DNA of 42,627 nucleotides from a virus. The stretch spans positions 1-42,627 of the IMG/VR virus record IMGVR_UViG_3300015366_000097, one strand, 5' to 3'. The notes under the pieces are model-generated. The model was not told the origin of the DNA. It was given only the letters and a program-made list of their open reading frames with translations, and made no database searches. Positions 30,765 to 38,613 of the stretch are shown here, in pieces. Numbering within the stretch: the first letter of the stretch is position 1; every line of letters starts with the position of its first letter. Position numbers and translations under genes: made by a program.

Positions 30765-31135
30765 TGCCCCTGCAAAACGATTGCGGCTTTGGTCCAATCG
30801 GGCCAGCTTTCCAAGACCTTCACAACAAGCCAATCTTGCGACGGGTTGCCGCGTTTGATGATATCGCCGCCGGTTTGATTTGGGCGAATAACGCCCGCAA
30901 GACTGCCGCGCAAATAAATCGCGCGAATGGTGCCCTGAATATTTAAGCCGTCGAGTTGTTTAATGTCATTGGCGTCCAGCGCTTGGACTTGGGCGGGGCC
31001 GGTTACTGGTGCCGCAAAGCTGGGTATCTGCTTGGCACCCGCGCCGATGGTATAACCCGTTGACCGCAAGACGGTCACGGTTTCATTTGGATTCACAATG
31101 CTGCTCACAGCGTTGGCGATGCCACGTAAGTCCAT
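30761..31135 (-). CDS. Head-tail connector protein
   Basis: 124 residues (MDLRGIANAVSSIVNPNETVTVLRSTGYTIGAGAKQIPSFAAPVTGPAQVQALDANDIKQLDGLNIQGTIRAIYLRGSLAGV...). The pattern V-Q-A-L-x-x-x-D-I-x-x-L-D-G-L-N-I-Q-G is seen in connector or head-closure proteins of small myophages. It overlaps the genes on both sides by one to four bases, between the gp10-like and terminator genes. Confidence 0.78.
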   Translation of the reverse strand: MDLRGIANAVSSIVNPNETVTVLRSTGYTIGAGAKQIPSFAAPVTGPAQVQALDANDIKQLDGLNIQGTIRAIYLRGSLAGVIRPNQTGGDIIKRGNPSQDWLVVKVLESWPDWTKAAIVLQGQ

Positions 31136-31602
31136 TATGGTTCCACCTTCACTTGCGACCCATTGTCAACCTGATAATGGATTGAGTTAATCATGTGCGA
31201 TGTGTCAATCAACGGTTTGGCAAAGCCCTTAGCTTCAATAGTGCTAGGGGCCAACGGTGGCGATTGCAATTCATTGATGCTTTGCGCCAATGCGCCGCCA
31301 ACGTCTTCACCCATGAGCGTCAAAACCTTTTGGCCGTCATAGTTCGTGGCCTTCGCCAGCTTTCCCATTTTCTCAGCCCATGTACCAGCTTCTTTGGCAA
31401 TCATTTGGCGAAAGAAGGGGCGTGCGGGCTGACCAGAGGTGCCAAATTCGTTCCAGTAAGCCACAGCAGCCACGGGAGTGCCATCGGGGTACGTAGCGCC
31501 AGCCATGAAGCCCACATCAACTTTGCCCGCGCCCATGCGACGTGCAATATCCCCCAAGGCTTTGGAAAGTCCGTCGGCACCTTGAAGCGTGTGGGTTGCC
31601 AT
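31135..31602 (-). CDS. HK97-gp10-like head-tail joining protein
   Basis: 155 residues from the ATG at 31602, two bases after the previous stop. DVGFMAGATYPDGTPVAAVAYWNEFGTSGQPARPFFRQMI matches the gp10-like/tail-completion signature: V-G-x-x-x-x-A-x-Y-P-D-G, A-x-x-N-E-F-G-T-x-x-x-P-A-R-P-F-F-R. Its role is in neck assembly. A TTG start at 31608 is possible. Confidence 0.85.
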   Translation of the reverse strand: MATHTLQGADGLSKALGDIARRMGAGKVDVGFMAGATYPDGTPVAAVAYWNEFGTSGQPARPFFRQMIAKEAGTWAEKMGKLAKATNYDGQKVLTLMGEDVGGALAQSINELQSPPLAPSTIEAKGFAKPLIDTSHMINSIHYQVDNGSQVKVEP

Positions 31603-31604
31603 GG

Positions 31605-32003
31605 TCAATAAATGGTCGGCTGGGGGCGATAGCGGAAGCCGCGCAAGCTGCTAGTGGCTTGCCAAAATGCGGCTCCGTATTGGCTTTGTGTGAACCAAGC
31701 ATGAGTGCCTGGCGTCAGATATTCAAACCCAGCCGACACAGACCCTTCACTTGCGTTTGAAGTGCGGCCCACGGGGCGGGGCATGCCGTCCGCGCTTAAC
31801 TTGCCGCCAATGAAGGCAACATGCGCGGTCAACATGTTCAAAAGGACGGCCCGTCGCGTCACATTTTGCACGGGCGAATTGTCCTTGTTGGACAAATAAA
31901 GGCCCGCTTCATCAAAACACAATTGGAGCGTGGGGTTAGCCACGTTTGTGAATTCAGGGTAGCGGGCCTTGAAGGCCGCCGGGTCAAACACGACGGCTGT
32001 CAT
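31605..32003 (-). CDS. DUF4054 head-tail adaptor
   Basis: 132 residues. FKARYPEFTNVANPTLQLCFDEAGLYLSNKDNSPV, then AVLLNMLTAHVAFI and a C-terminal YLTPGTHAWFTQSQYGAAFWQAT, define DUF4054, the adaptor between portal and connector. It is helical and located between the small capsid-linked gene and the gp10-like gene, as usual. Confidence 0.88.
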   Translation of the reverse strand: MTAVVFDPAAFKARYPEFTNVANPTLQLCFDEAGLYLSNKDNSPVQNVTRRAVLLNMLTAHVAFIGGKLSADGMPRPVGRTSNASEGSVSAGFEYLTPGTHAWFTQSQYGAAFWQATSSLRGFRYRPQPTIY

Positions 32004-32006
32004 GGT

Positions 32007-32357
32007 TTAGTCTTCCTTGGTATTAGCAGACTTCACGCCGGATGCGCGTTCGTCTTTGCCGTCAGTACGCATGGGTTCAAAGCCGGTTACACGGTCTTTG
32101 TTTTCCTTTGCGATGGCGGTTGCGTCGCTGGCGTTCTTTGCAACAAAAATTGCACCAGATTTCAACGCAGGGAATTCTTTGTTGACACCTTCCCATTGCG
32201 CCCAAAAGTCGGCATCGACTTCGGTTGTCGCATGGTCAGAGCCAATAATCAGTGCCTTGTTTTTGCCTGTCAATTCGACTTTCACAGTCGGATTCATTGG
32301 GTGTTCAAGGGTAATTCCGTGGGGCAATCTGCAACCCACAATAACGATTTTTGCCAT
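32007..32357 (-). CDS. Small protein downstream of the major capsid gene
   Basis: 116 residues from the ATG at 32357 (GGAGAGTTTGAAA upstream). MAKIVIVGCRLPHGITLEHP...VKVELTGKNKALIIGSDHATTEVDADFWAQWEGVNKEFPALKSGAIFVAKN fits a small beta-rich structural protein commonly found after the DUF2184 capsid gene. The end is charged and probably disordered. It is the first gene after the post-capsid terminator. Its role in the virion is not known. Confidence 0.8.
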   Translation of the reverse strand: MAKIVIVGCRLPHGITLEHPMNPTVKVELTGKNKALIIGSDHATTEVDADFWAQWEGVNKEFPALKSGAIFVAKNASDATAIAKENKDRVTGFEPMRTDGKDERASGVKSANTKED

Positions 32358-32383
32358 TTTCAAACTCTCCAGTTTCTAAGTTA

Positions 32384-32413
32384 AGAACCTAGGGGCTTCG
32401 GCCCCTAGGTTCT
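32384..32413 (-). terminator. Strong hairpin terminator after the major capsid gene
   Basis: A 13-bp perfect stem AGAACCTAGGGGC / GCCCCTAGGTTCT with a four-base loop (TTCG on plus, CGAA on minus), about 15 bases after the capsid stop. On the minus strand it is followed by TTAACTT, a weak U-run, so partial termination is expected. That would leave capsid mRNA in excess over downstream genes. Confidence 0.82.
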
Positions 32414-32427
32414 CATTTACCGTTTAC

Positions 32428-33468
32428 TTACACACCCAACATTTGGGCGATAAAAGCGGGACGGAAAATAATGGTACCCCAAGTGCCTTGCGACTTCTTT
32501 TGCTTGAAGCTAGAAGATTGCACGACGATTGGGTGGGCACGCAATTTTTCGGTGAAAGCTGTGTCGGCTGTACGCTGACCTTCGGCTTCGTCCAAAATCA
32601 ATTGCACCAGTTCGCCCGACGCTGTCGAGTATTCAGGCGCGGTCTTGATAGTCAAGTTAGGGAAGTTCTTTTTCAGAATGTCCGACACGTTGACGTTGAA
32701 GTCCGTGGTCTTGGTCAAATAGACCTCAGACACGGGCGACATTGCCAAAGTCATTTTGCTATCGAGTTGCACCAGGCCACCCGCTTGAGTTTGCAATTGC
32801 TTGTACAGCTTTTGCACGTCAGCGTTGATTTCCTGCGCTGTTGCGCTTGCCCAGCCTGTGCCGCCAATTGCTTTCGTGGTTGGCACGATTGCAGCAGACA
32901 AGTTAGGGTCGTTCAACAAACCGTAGTTTTGCAGACCGGCCACACCGAAAAAGTAAGTCTTGTTTTGAAACTTGTTCAATGTCAAAACCGACGCCACGTT
33001 GGTGCGGTTTGCCCAATCGATACGAGCCAAACCGGCGCGTTCCAATTCACGTTCACCCCATTGCGTCATCACTTGATAGTGATAGCTTTGGCGTTGTGGA
33101 AAATTGGAGTTCACACCAGCCACGCCGTTTTCGGAGTAATCACCATAAGATGATGTTTCACCGGTCGATTCAACCATGGGGAACATGGCTGTTTCGGTGG
33201 TCCAATCACCTTTTTTGACTTCACCGCCAACAACTTCCGCCGCCTTCATTGGTGACACCAAAACTTCAATCAGTTTTGGGTCAACGAAGGTGGACAAGAA
33301 CGCGGGGATGCCGCTGTTGCTAGTTGTAACGAGCGCGGGTTGTGCATCACAGGCAAAACCGTCGTGAGCCATACGCAAAGACGCATTGGCGTTTTGGAAA
33401 TCGACGTTGGATTGGCCCATGAAATGGACCCCAGCGCGTTCCATAAGTGCTTGAAGAATTGGATTCAT
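32428..33468 (-). CDS. Major capsid protein (DUF2184)
   Basis: 346 residues. FLSTFVDPKLIEVLVSPMKAAEVVGGEVKKGDWTTETAMFPMVESTGETSSYGDYSENGVAGVNSNFPQRQSYHYQV and ENGVAG-like E-loop sequence match the DUF2184 HK97-fold capsid. It also has FGVAGLQNYGLLNDPNL and a C-terminal KKSQGTWGTIIFRPAFIAQMLGV. It lies after the decoration protein and before a hairpin terminator, as expected for the most abundant virion protein. Confidence 0.92.
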   Translation of the reverse strand: MNPILQALMERAGVHFMGQSNVDFQNANASLRMAHDGFACDAQPALVTTSNSGIPAFLSTFVDPKLIEVLVSPMKAAEVVGGEVKKGDWTTETAMFPMVESTGETSSYGDYSENGVAGVNSNFPQRQSYHYQVMTQWGERELERAGLARIDWANRTNVASVLTLNKFQNKTYFFGVAGLQNYGLLNDPNLSAAIVPTTKAIGGTGWASATAQEINADVQKLYKQLQTQAGGLVQLDSKMTLAMSPVSEVYLTKTTDFNVNVSDILKKNFPNLTIKTAPEYSTASGELVQLILDEAEGQRTADTAFTEKLRAHPIVVQSSSFKQKKSQGTWGTIIFRPAFIAQMLGV

Positions 33469-33471
33469 GGT

Positions 33472-34380
33472 TTAGCCCCAAGTGGAAATTTTTACGAGTT
33501 CGCCAACGGCTGCGGCTGATTGAGCTTTCCAGCCCGTCGCAGTCACACCGCCAACACTGGTCACGGTCGTAGACGCTGCGTATGCCGTTGCGGGCAAGCT
33601 CAGAGAATACACACCAACACCACCAGTTGCGCCGGAAATTTGCGAAGCAATCACAGCGCCAGCAGGGATGCCAGTACCGGTCACAGATTCGCCAACGTCC
33701 AAAGAACCGGAAGCAACTGCAGTCACGTTCAACACGTTATTGAAGCTGGTCACAGTTGCTGCGCTTGCTGTGGTCGCCACGCTTGTCACGTACACACCAG
33801 CGCCGCCAGTCGTGCCGCTTGTTTGCGAAACGATGGTGGTACCAGCAGGAACACCGGTACCGCTGATGGTTTCACCAATGCTGATAAGGCCGGTGACAGA
33901 CGAAACGGTCAGGTTTGTGCCTGAACCAGAAGCGGTGAAAGTTGCGCCCATGGAAGCTGTGGCCGATGCGTTTGCGGCAGCGGCTTGAGCCACGTTACCG
34001 TTTGCGTAATCAGCATACACAGCGTCACCGACGGCAAATGCACCAGGGCCAGCATTGACAGCAAAGAAGTCGCCTTGATTGTGCAAAGTCACGGGAAAGC
34101 CAGCGGGAATGTTCATGCCAGATTCAGCCAAGTAGGTTTGAATCAAAGCTTGTTGTTCACGGTGGACGAAACCGGCTGGGGCGGCTGCTTTGGTGCCACG
34201 GCTGTGGGCTGTTACGCCATCAGCATCGACCCAAGCAAATTTACCAACAGTCACGCCGCCATTGCCAGCAACAAGACCGCCGGGACCAGCCAAAACGGTG
34301 GCGCGGGGATTGGAAGAAGCGAAGTCACCGGCTACCGCTGGCGCGGGAGTCAGGTTGACTTGTTTTTGAAAGCCAGTCAT
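33472..34380 (-). CDS. Capsid decoration/cement protein with two inserted beta modules
   Basis: 302 residues. The flanks (GDFASSNPRATVLAGPGGLVAGNGGVTVGKFAWVD...FVHREQQALIQTYLAESGMNIPAGFPVTLHNQGDFFAVN...GDAVYADYANGNV and the final GWKAQSAAAVGELVKISTWG) resemble the structural cement protein that precedes DUF2184 capsids. Between them, about residues 155-285, lie two copies of a beta module (G-x-x-I-x-G-T-G-V/I-x-A-G-x-x-I-x-x-x-x-x-G-x-x-G-G-x-G-V-Y). The same module is in the baseplate J-like protein. A perfect AAGGAGGTCA Shine-Dalgarno indicates high expression. Confidence 0.85.
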   Translation of the reverse strand: MTGFQKQVNLTPAPAVAGDFASSNPRATVLAGPGGLVAGNGGVTVGKFAWVDADGVTAHSRGTKAAAPAGFVHREQQALIQTYLAESGMNIPAGFPVTLHNQGDFFAVNAGPGAFAVGDAVYADYANGNVAQAAAANASATASMGATFTASGSGTNLTVSSVTGLISIGETISGTGVPAGTTIVSQTSGTTGGAGVYVTSVATTASAATVTSFNNVLNVTAVASGSLDVGESVTGTGIPAGAVIASQISGATGGVGVYSLSLPATAYAASTTVTSVGGVTATGWKAQSAAAVGELVKISTWG

Positions 34381-34394
34381 GGTAATGACCTCCT

Positions 34395-35096
34395 TTAAGC
34401 GTTACGGAAGCGGCTTGCGCCAGGGAACTTCTCGGCCAAACCGGCGGCGTCTTGAGCGACATAAGCTGGTTGTGCAGAAGAAGACTTAACGGCAACCTTG
34501 AACAAAGCGCGAAGGGCTGTCATGCCTTCCACATCCTTGTGGTCAACCTTCATGTGGTCCAGTGCGAAGCCATAGACTTCGGCAGCTGAATCCATGCCAA
34601 TGACGTCACCGACGATTGCGCGGACGTCGCGACGTGCCTCTTCGGCCTCGCGCATGTCTTTACGCAAACCATCCATGGCCGCTTTCACGTCCACAGGCGT
34701 TTCGCCGTCCTTAATCATTTTCTCAGCGGGTTCATCGTAAGCGTCAGCAGCGGGCGCGGCCATGAGGCTGCATGCTTCATTGATGACCGATTCGTCCACT
34801 TTGCCAGCCAGCAACTTGCGAAGCTTGTCAGCAGGGGATTCATCAGCCGCCGCCATGGGAGTTTCCACGGCTTTGGGCTCTTGCTCAACGTCCAACAATG
34901 CGTCAATCACATTGTCAAGTTGTTGAGGGTCAAGCTCGGCATCAAGTGCCAATAACTTGGCTTTGACGTCGTCTTTCTTGAAGTTTTTGCGGGTTGCAGG
35001 GCCTACCAATGCGGGCAAAGCGGAATCCGCTGCCAGTACCGGAGAGGCCGCACAGAGTGCCGCAAAAAGGGCCTTGCCCAGTTTGGTCATCTTCAT
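34395..35096 (-). CDS. Probable nested scaffold protein (in-frame internal start)
   Basis: An ATG at 35096 inside the protease gene has AAGGAATCCGCC directly upstream, a good Shine-Dalgarno with about 7-base spacing, at the exact boundary between protease and scaffold-like parts. Starting there gives about 233 residues (MKMTKLGKALFAALCAASPVLAADSALPALV...). Nested scaffolds sharing the C-terminus of the protease are known in lambda (C/Nu3) and others. This is inferred from the sequence. Confidence 0.6.
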   Translation of the reverse strand: MKMTKLGKALFAALCAASPVLAADSALPALVGPATRKNFKKDDVKAKLLALDAELDPQQLDNVIDALLDVEQEPKAVETPMAAADESPADKLRKLLAGKVDESVINEACSLMAAPAADAYDEPAEKMIKDGETPVDVKAAMDGLRKDMREAEEARRDVRAIVGDVIGMDSAAEVYGFALDHMKVDHKDVEGMTALRALFKVAVKSSSAQPAYVAQDAAGLAEKFPGASRFRNA

Positions 35097-35663
35097 GGCG
35101 GATTCCTTGAATGTGAAGGGGTTACGGTCGGCCACTATTACATCGGCCCCGGCGCGGCCGACCTCAACTAACGCCAGGTGATTTCCTTGAATTTCCGTCA
35201 TGCGGCCATCGTAGGGTTGCCCCTCATACTCACCGGTTTCCATGATTGGAACGTAGCGATAAGCGCACGACAGTTCGCGCACCTTGTCCGTTTCAATGCC
35301 AGCGATGGCCGCCGAATCCCAAACGCAAAGGTCAGCGTCAAGGTAAGGGGCAGAAAATACAATTTCTGAACCGATAGCACCAACGACCAAATCGGGGCGT
35401 GGTGCATCAACGGTCACGGGTACATGCTCGGACAAAATTGGTAGACGGGCGAAAGTTTCAGCGCCGCGCTCCAATTCCACAGGGTCGCGGAACAGTCGGT
35501 AAATTTGGTCGGAAGCCAAGCCCAATTCTTCGTAACCTGGAATCTCGCGGCCATAGTACGGATTGACCGTCGCCTTGGAAATGTGGGAGCGGTCAACGTG
35601 CAAACGTCCGTCGGCATCAATCCGTCGGGCGGTGCGGTCAAAAGCAAGTCGGGTTACTGGCAT
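34395..35663 (-). CDS. Prohead protease (DUF2213) fused to scaffold-like domain
   Basis: 422 residues. The N-terminal ~185 residues (VNPYYGREIPGYEELGL...YRLFRDPVELERGAETFARLPILSEHVPV...VWDSAAIAGIETDKVRELSCAYRYVP...GNHLALVEVGRAGADVIV) are the DUF2213 protease, with H in SEHVPV, S in ELSCAYR and H in GNHLALV as candidate catalytic residues. The rest, from about 190, is acidic and helical (KLLALDAELDPQQLDNVIDALLDVEQEPKAVE..., MDGLRKDMREAEEARRDVRAIVGD), a scaffold-like region. It cuts itself and matures the prohead. Confidence 0.87.
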   Translation of the reverse strand: MPVTRLAFDRTARRIDADGRLHVDRSHISKATVNPYYGREIPGYEELGLASDQIYRLFRDPVELERGAETFARLPILSEHVPVTVDAPRPDLVVGAIGSEIVFSAPYLDADLCVWDSAAIAGIETDKVRELSCAYRYVPIMETGEYEGQPYDGRMTEIQGNHLALVEVGRAGADVIVADRNPFTFKESAMKMTKLGKALFAALCAASPVLAADSALPALVGPATRKNFKKDDVKAKLLALDAELDPQQLDNVIDALLDVEQEPKAVETPMAAADESPADKLRKLLAGKVDESVINEACSLMAAPAADAYDEPAEKMIKDGETPVDVKAAMDGLRKDMREAEEARRDVRAIVGDVIGMDSAAEVYGFALDHMKVDHKDVEGMTALRALFKVAVKSSSAQPAYVAQDAAGLAEKFPGASRFRNA

Positions 35664-35708
35664 AGGGCGATTGTGGCATGAAAATTAAACAGTTGGCAAT
35701 TCTTCCCA

Positions 35709-36218
35709 TCACATTTTGAAGATGCCCATTGCAGTGGAGTTGCCAGGGTTGCTGATTTTGTAGAAAGCTGTCCCCGCTGGTGCGCCGTATTGATCTTCGA
35801 TTGTGCCGCCAATTGATGCAATTTGACCCTTGGTGTTGCTGGTTTTCACACGCAAAACATCAATCAACGTGCCATTAGCGATTGTGCCGCCCGTGGTCAT
35901 TACGGCTTGCGTCTTATAAACGGGCAGGGGCAGGTTTGCCGAATTGTTTTTGGAGAAAATCGGCACGACCTCAGAAAATGAACCCGAAGGTGTGGAACCA
36001 TTATAAATCTCTGCTTTGAGTTCACCATCGGTCAAATCAAGCGAAAAGCCGCGAATGATGATGTCGCAAGTGCGTTCTAGTTTCAAAACTAACGAAGCAT
36101 CAGCGGCCAAGCTGATCTCTTTGAAAACGCGAAACTGAGTGCCTGAATAGAAGGAGGATAACTCGGAGGTCACATCTGTGCGACTTTGGCGAAATTGCTT
36201 GATACTGGACGGATACAT
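35709..36218 (-). CDS. Hypothetical structural protein
   Basis: 169 residues (MYPSSIKQFRQSRTDVTSELSSFYSGTQFRVFKEISLAADASLVLKLERTCDIIIRGFSLDLTDGELKAEIYNGSTPSGSFSEVVPIFSKNN...). It looks all-beta, jelly-roll-like, with FRVFKEISL and RGFSLDLTDGELKAEIYNG blocks seen in head-region proteins of podo- and myophages. It lies between the head morphogenesis gene and the protease gene, so it may be a head fiber or capsid-associated protein. No family assigned. Confidence 0.75.
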   Translation of the reverse strand: MYPSSIKQFRQSRTDVTSELSSFYSGTQFRVFKEISLAADASLVLKLERTCDIIIRGFSLDLTDGELKAEIYNGSTPSGSFSEVVPIFSKNNSANLPLPVYKTQAVMTTGGTIANGTLIDVLRVKTSNTKGQIASIGGTIEDQYGAPAGTAFYKISNPGNSTAMGIFKM

Positions 36219-36227
36219 GGCTGCCCC

Positions 36228-37025
36228 TTAAATTGGCAATATTGGTCGGCTGATGCAACGGCAATTGATTTCTTCACCTGGTTGCACGAATTCGCCGGAA
36301 ATTTTACAACCTTCCGCAATCTTATATCGTTTGCCGTCGGCTGCCACATGGTCAGGGCGCGGATTCTTCCCCGCGTGGCTGTGCATCCAAACTGCTTCGG
36401 TGATGCCAAGTTCCATTTGCCGCGCACGGTTGACCACAGCATTGGCCTTGTTAGATTGGTCACGCGCAATCAGTTCAGCCCGTCGGCTTGCCTTGGGGTA
36501 AAGCTGTTTCAAATCCTTGACCATGGATTCAAGGTCACGGCCAACAGCATACGAGCGCATCACGACGCCTTCGACCTGTTGCAAATACTGTTCGGGGATG
36601 GAGCGGATTAGACCCACGTTCTCTTCGAGTGACGCATTGAAAGCGTCGCGCACCGCCGGTGTCATTTTGAAGTCGACGGTCCAGCCTGAATCTTTGAGCG
36701 CTTGACGAAACGCGCTGTCACTGGCCTTGAACATGCCTTGCAAATACGCTTCGGCAATCTTGGGTGCCCATTCGTCAAACTTGGCAATCCAGCGCTTCGC
36801 CAATTCATTCAAAACCTTTTTGATATCGTTGGACGGGCTTGCGTCTTGCGCTTGCTCAACCAGCGCGGCCATGCGCGGGGGCTTCTTGCGATAGGCAGCC
36901 GCAAGCCAATATTCAACGGACCCGTGCATTTCAGCAATCAGGCGTTGCATTGACTTGCGGTATTTTGCTTCGACGCCACGGTTGGCGTGAATTGCGCGAA
37001 CCGTCTTAGGCTTGGTTGCCATCAT
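36228..37025 (-). CDS. Head morphogenesis protein (Mu F / SPP1 gp7-like)
   Basis: 265 residues. The C-terminal third ELIARDQSNKANAVVNRARQMELGITEAVWMHSHAGKNPRPDHVAADGKRYKIAEGCKISGEFVQPGEEINCRCISRPI matches the phage Mu F-like minor head family: R-D-Q-x-x-K-x-x, W-x-x-x-x-D/G-x-R-x-x-H, P-G-E-E-I-N-C-R-C. The N-terminal part is helical. It acts in early capsid assembly with the portal. It overlaps the portal gene by 20 bases. Confidence 0.9.
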   Translation of the reverse strand: MMATKPKTVRAIHANRGVEAKYRKSMQRLIAEMHGSVEYWLAAAYRKKPPRMAALVEQAQDASPSNDIKKVLNELAKRWIAKFDEWAPKIAEAYLQGMFKASDSAFRQALKDSGWTVDFKMTPAVRDAFNASLEENVGLIRSIPEQYLQQVEGVVMRSYAVGRDLESMVKDLKQLYPKASRRAELIARDQSNKANAVVNRARQMELGITEAVWMHSHAGKNPRPDHVAADGKRYKIAEGCKISGEFVQPGEEINCRCISRPILPI

Positions 37026-38583
37026 CTTTGCTCAAAAACTCTTTGCCAACTTTTTGAGGGATGCCCAAATTTGAATGACCACTTGCCGCCGCTGCCATTG
37101 CGCGATGCTGTGCTTCGCTCACACTCTTATCGGCGGCTTCCAGCCCATCGGGTGGCAATTCATTTTCGGGCGGATTGGGCGGCACCGGCATAACCGAAGT
37201 GTCCAAGCCCATGTAACCGCTATTCGGGTCTTTCGCCAACTTGTCGCGCACTTCGCTTGGGTCCAAGACGCCAGCATTGATGTAGTTCACATCGGTCGTG
37301 CCATCAGCCGTGCGAATCTCCGCCTCTTCTTTGGGCGTCATTTGATACAGCGGGATGAACTGAAAATCAATATCAGGGTCGATTTCGCCAAACAACGACA
37401 GTTGAACCGCCTTCAAAATTGTTTCAAGCGGGGCACGCCAAAACGCTTCTTGTTGCGCGGCAATCCAATCGTAGAAGATGCGGATTTCGCCATCACTTGA
37501 AGCGTTCAAGCCGCTAGGGCTGATGCCGGTCAAGATGATGGCCGGTGTACGTGATACGCTGCACATGTGTTCTTGGGATTGCGCTTGCAGTTCGTGAAGG
37601 CCCGACAAAGGCGTGTTGACTTGCACCAACTCTTCGCGTTCCTTATCAAGCAACATCAACCCGCGATTGCTGCGCGTGGCCGTGAACAGATCAGCACGCG
37701 CAAAAACGTCGGACCCATCATCGTCACCTTGAAGGACTTGATCCATAGCTGTGGCAAGCACGGTGATTGAAAAATTGTTGATTAGGTCGGCCACACTTTG
37801 ACGTGTGCGTAACCAATTATCAACGTAGGGTTCCGCCAATTGCGAAAGGCTCATGCCAGCAAAGTTGAAAGCTGGTTTGAGCATGTCAGGCAATGCGCGG
37901 GTGACGACCGTCATTAGGCGTGACGCGTGGACTTGTTGGCCCAACATGAACCAGCCGTGCGGTTTGTAGAAGTCGGGGGCCGCTGGGTCCAATGCGTTGT
38001 AGCCGGACGGTGTTGTCCAAACGGCTTCCACAGGCATGACGGCATTCAGCGAACCAAGCTTGACCGTGCGCGGGTCAAGAATCAAAGGTTTTGATCGGTC
38101 GGCACCTTCAATGTCAATGAAGATTTGTGCGCGGCCAAAGTAACAATCATGCTCAACAGCTTTTTGCAAAACTTCGCGCACGTTCAGGCGCTTGAATTCG
38201 TCTTCAATCGCTTTGATTTTGTCGGCGTTGTCGGTGTCATCGTCTTGCTTGCTGGTGAACTCAAGCCATTCGCGCGTCACTTCGGTTGATAGCGTTGACG
38301 CAAAGGCGCGATATTCGGGACGGGTTGCCAGTTGCGAAAGGTACGCAAAGCCAGGAAAACCGCCGCCGGGATATGTTTGGGCCGCAAAGCTATACGGGTT
38401 CAAATCCATTGCCATGACCGGCGCATTCTTACCCTTGGGCACAACGCCAGGCGCAAGCTCCGGCGGCTTGATTTGGTATGTGTATGGCTTGTTCATCGAA
38501 CTGTCAGCCGCCAACGTCTTGGCTTTGTTTGCAGCTCGTCGCAAACCGTCACGTTTTTGGGTCTTAGGGGTTGCTGCGGACAT
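37006..38583 (-). CDS. Portal protein (DUF1073)
   Basis: 525 residues from the ATG at 38583 with CCGGAG 8 bases upstream. PGFAYLSQLATRPEYRAFASTLSTEVTREWLEF and KRLNVREVLQKAVEHDCYFGRAQIFIDI fit the DUF1073 portal. So do KPHGWFMLGQQVHASRLMTVV, LSGLHELQAQSQEHMCSVSRTPAIILTGISPSGLNASSDGEIRIFYDWIAAQQEAFWRAPLE and QFIPLYQMTPKEEAEIRTADG. It forms the dodecameric DNA gate at one capsid vertex. No C-terminal phosphodiesterase domain of the Acb1 type is visible. Confidence 0.92.
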   Translation of the reverse strand: MSAATPKTQKRDGLRRAANKAKTLAADSSMNKPYTYQIKPPELAPGVVPKGKNAPVMAMDLNPYSFAAQTYPGGGFPGFAYLSQLATRPEYRAFASTLSTEVTREWLEFTSKQDDDTDNADKIKAIEDEFKRLNVREVLQKAVEHDCYFGRAQIFIDIEGADRSKPLILDPRTVKLGSLNAVMPVEAVWTTPSGYNALDPAAPDFYKPHGWFMLGQQVHASRLMTVVTRALPDMLKPAFNFAGMSLSQLAEPYVDNWLRTRQSVADLINNFSITVLATAMDQVLQGDDDGSDVFARADLFTATRSNRGLMLLDKEREELVQVNTPLSGLHELQAQSQEHMCSVSRTPAIILTGISPSGLNASSDGEIRIFYDWIAAQQEAFWRAPLETILKAVQLSLFGEIDPDIDFQFIPLYQMTPKEEAEIRTADGTTDVNYINAGVLDPSEVRDKLAKDPNSGYMGLDTSVMPVPPNPPENELPPDGLEAADKSVSEAQHRAMAAAASGHSNLGIPQKVGKEFLSKDDGNQA

Positions 38584-38613
38584 GGTGGTCACTCCGGTAA
38601 ATTATTAAGCATT

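Noticed and set aside
37006-38583. Anti-CBASS Acb1 domain at the end of the DUF1073 portal
   Set aside because: Such fusions exist in this family, but the C-terminus here is a short, charged, probably disordered tail without the phosphodiesterase motifs.
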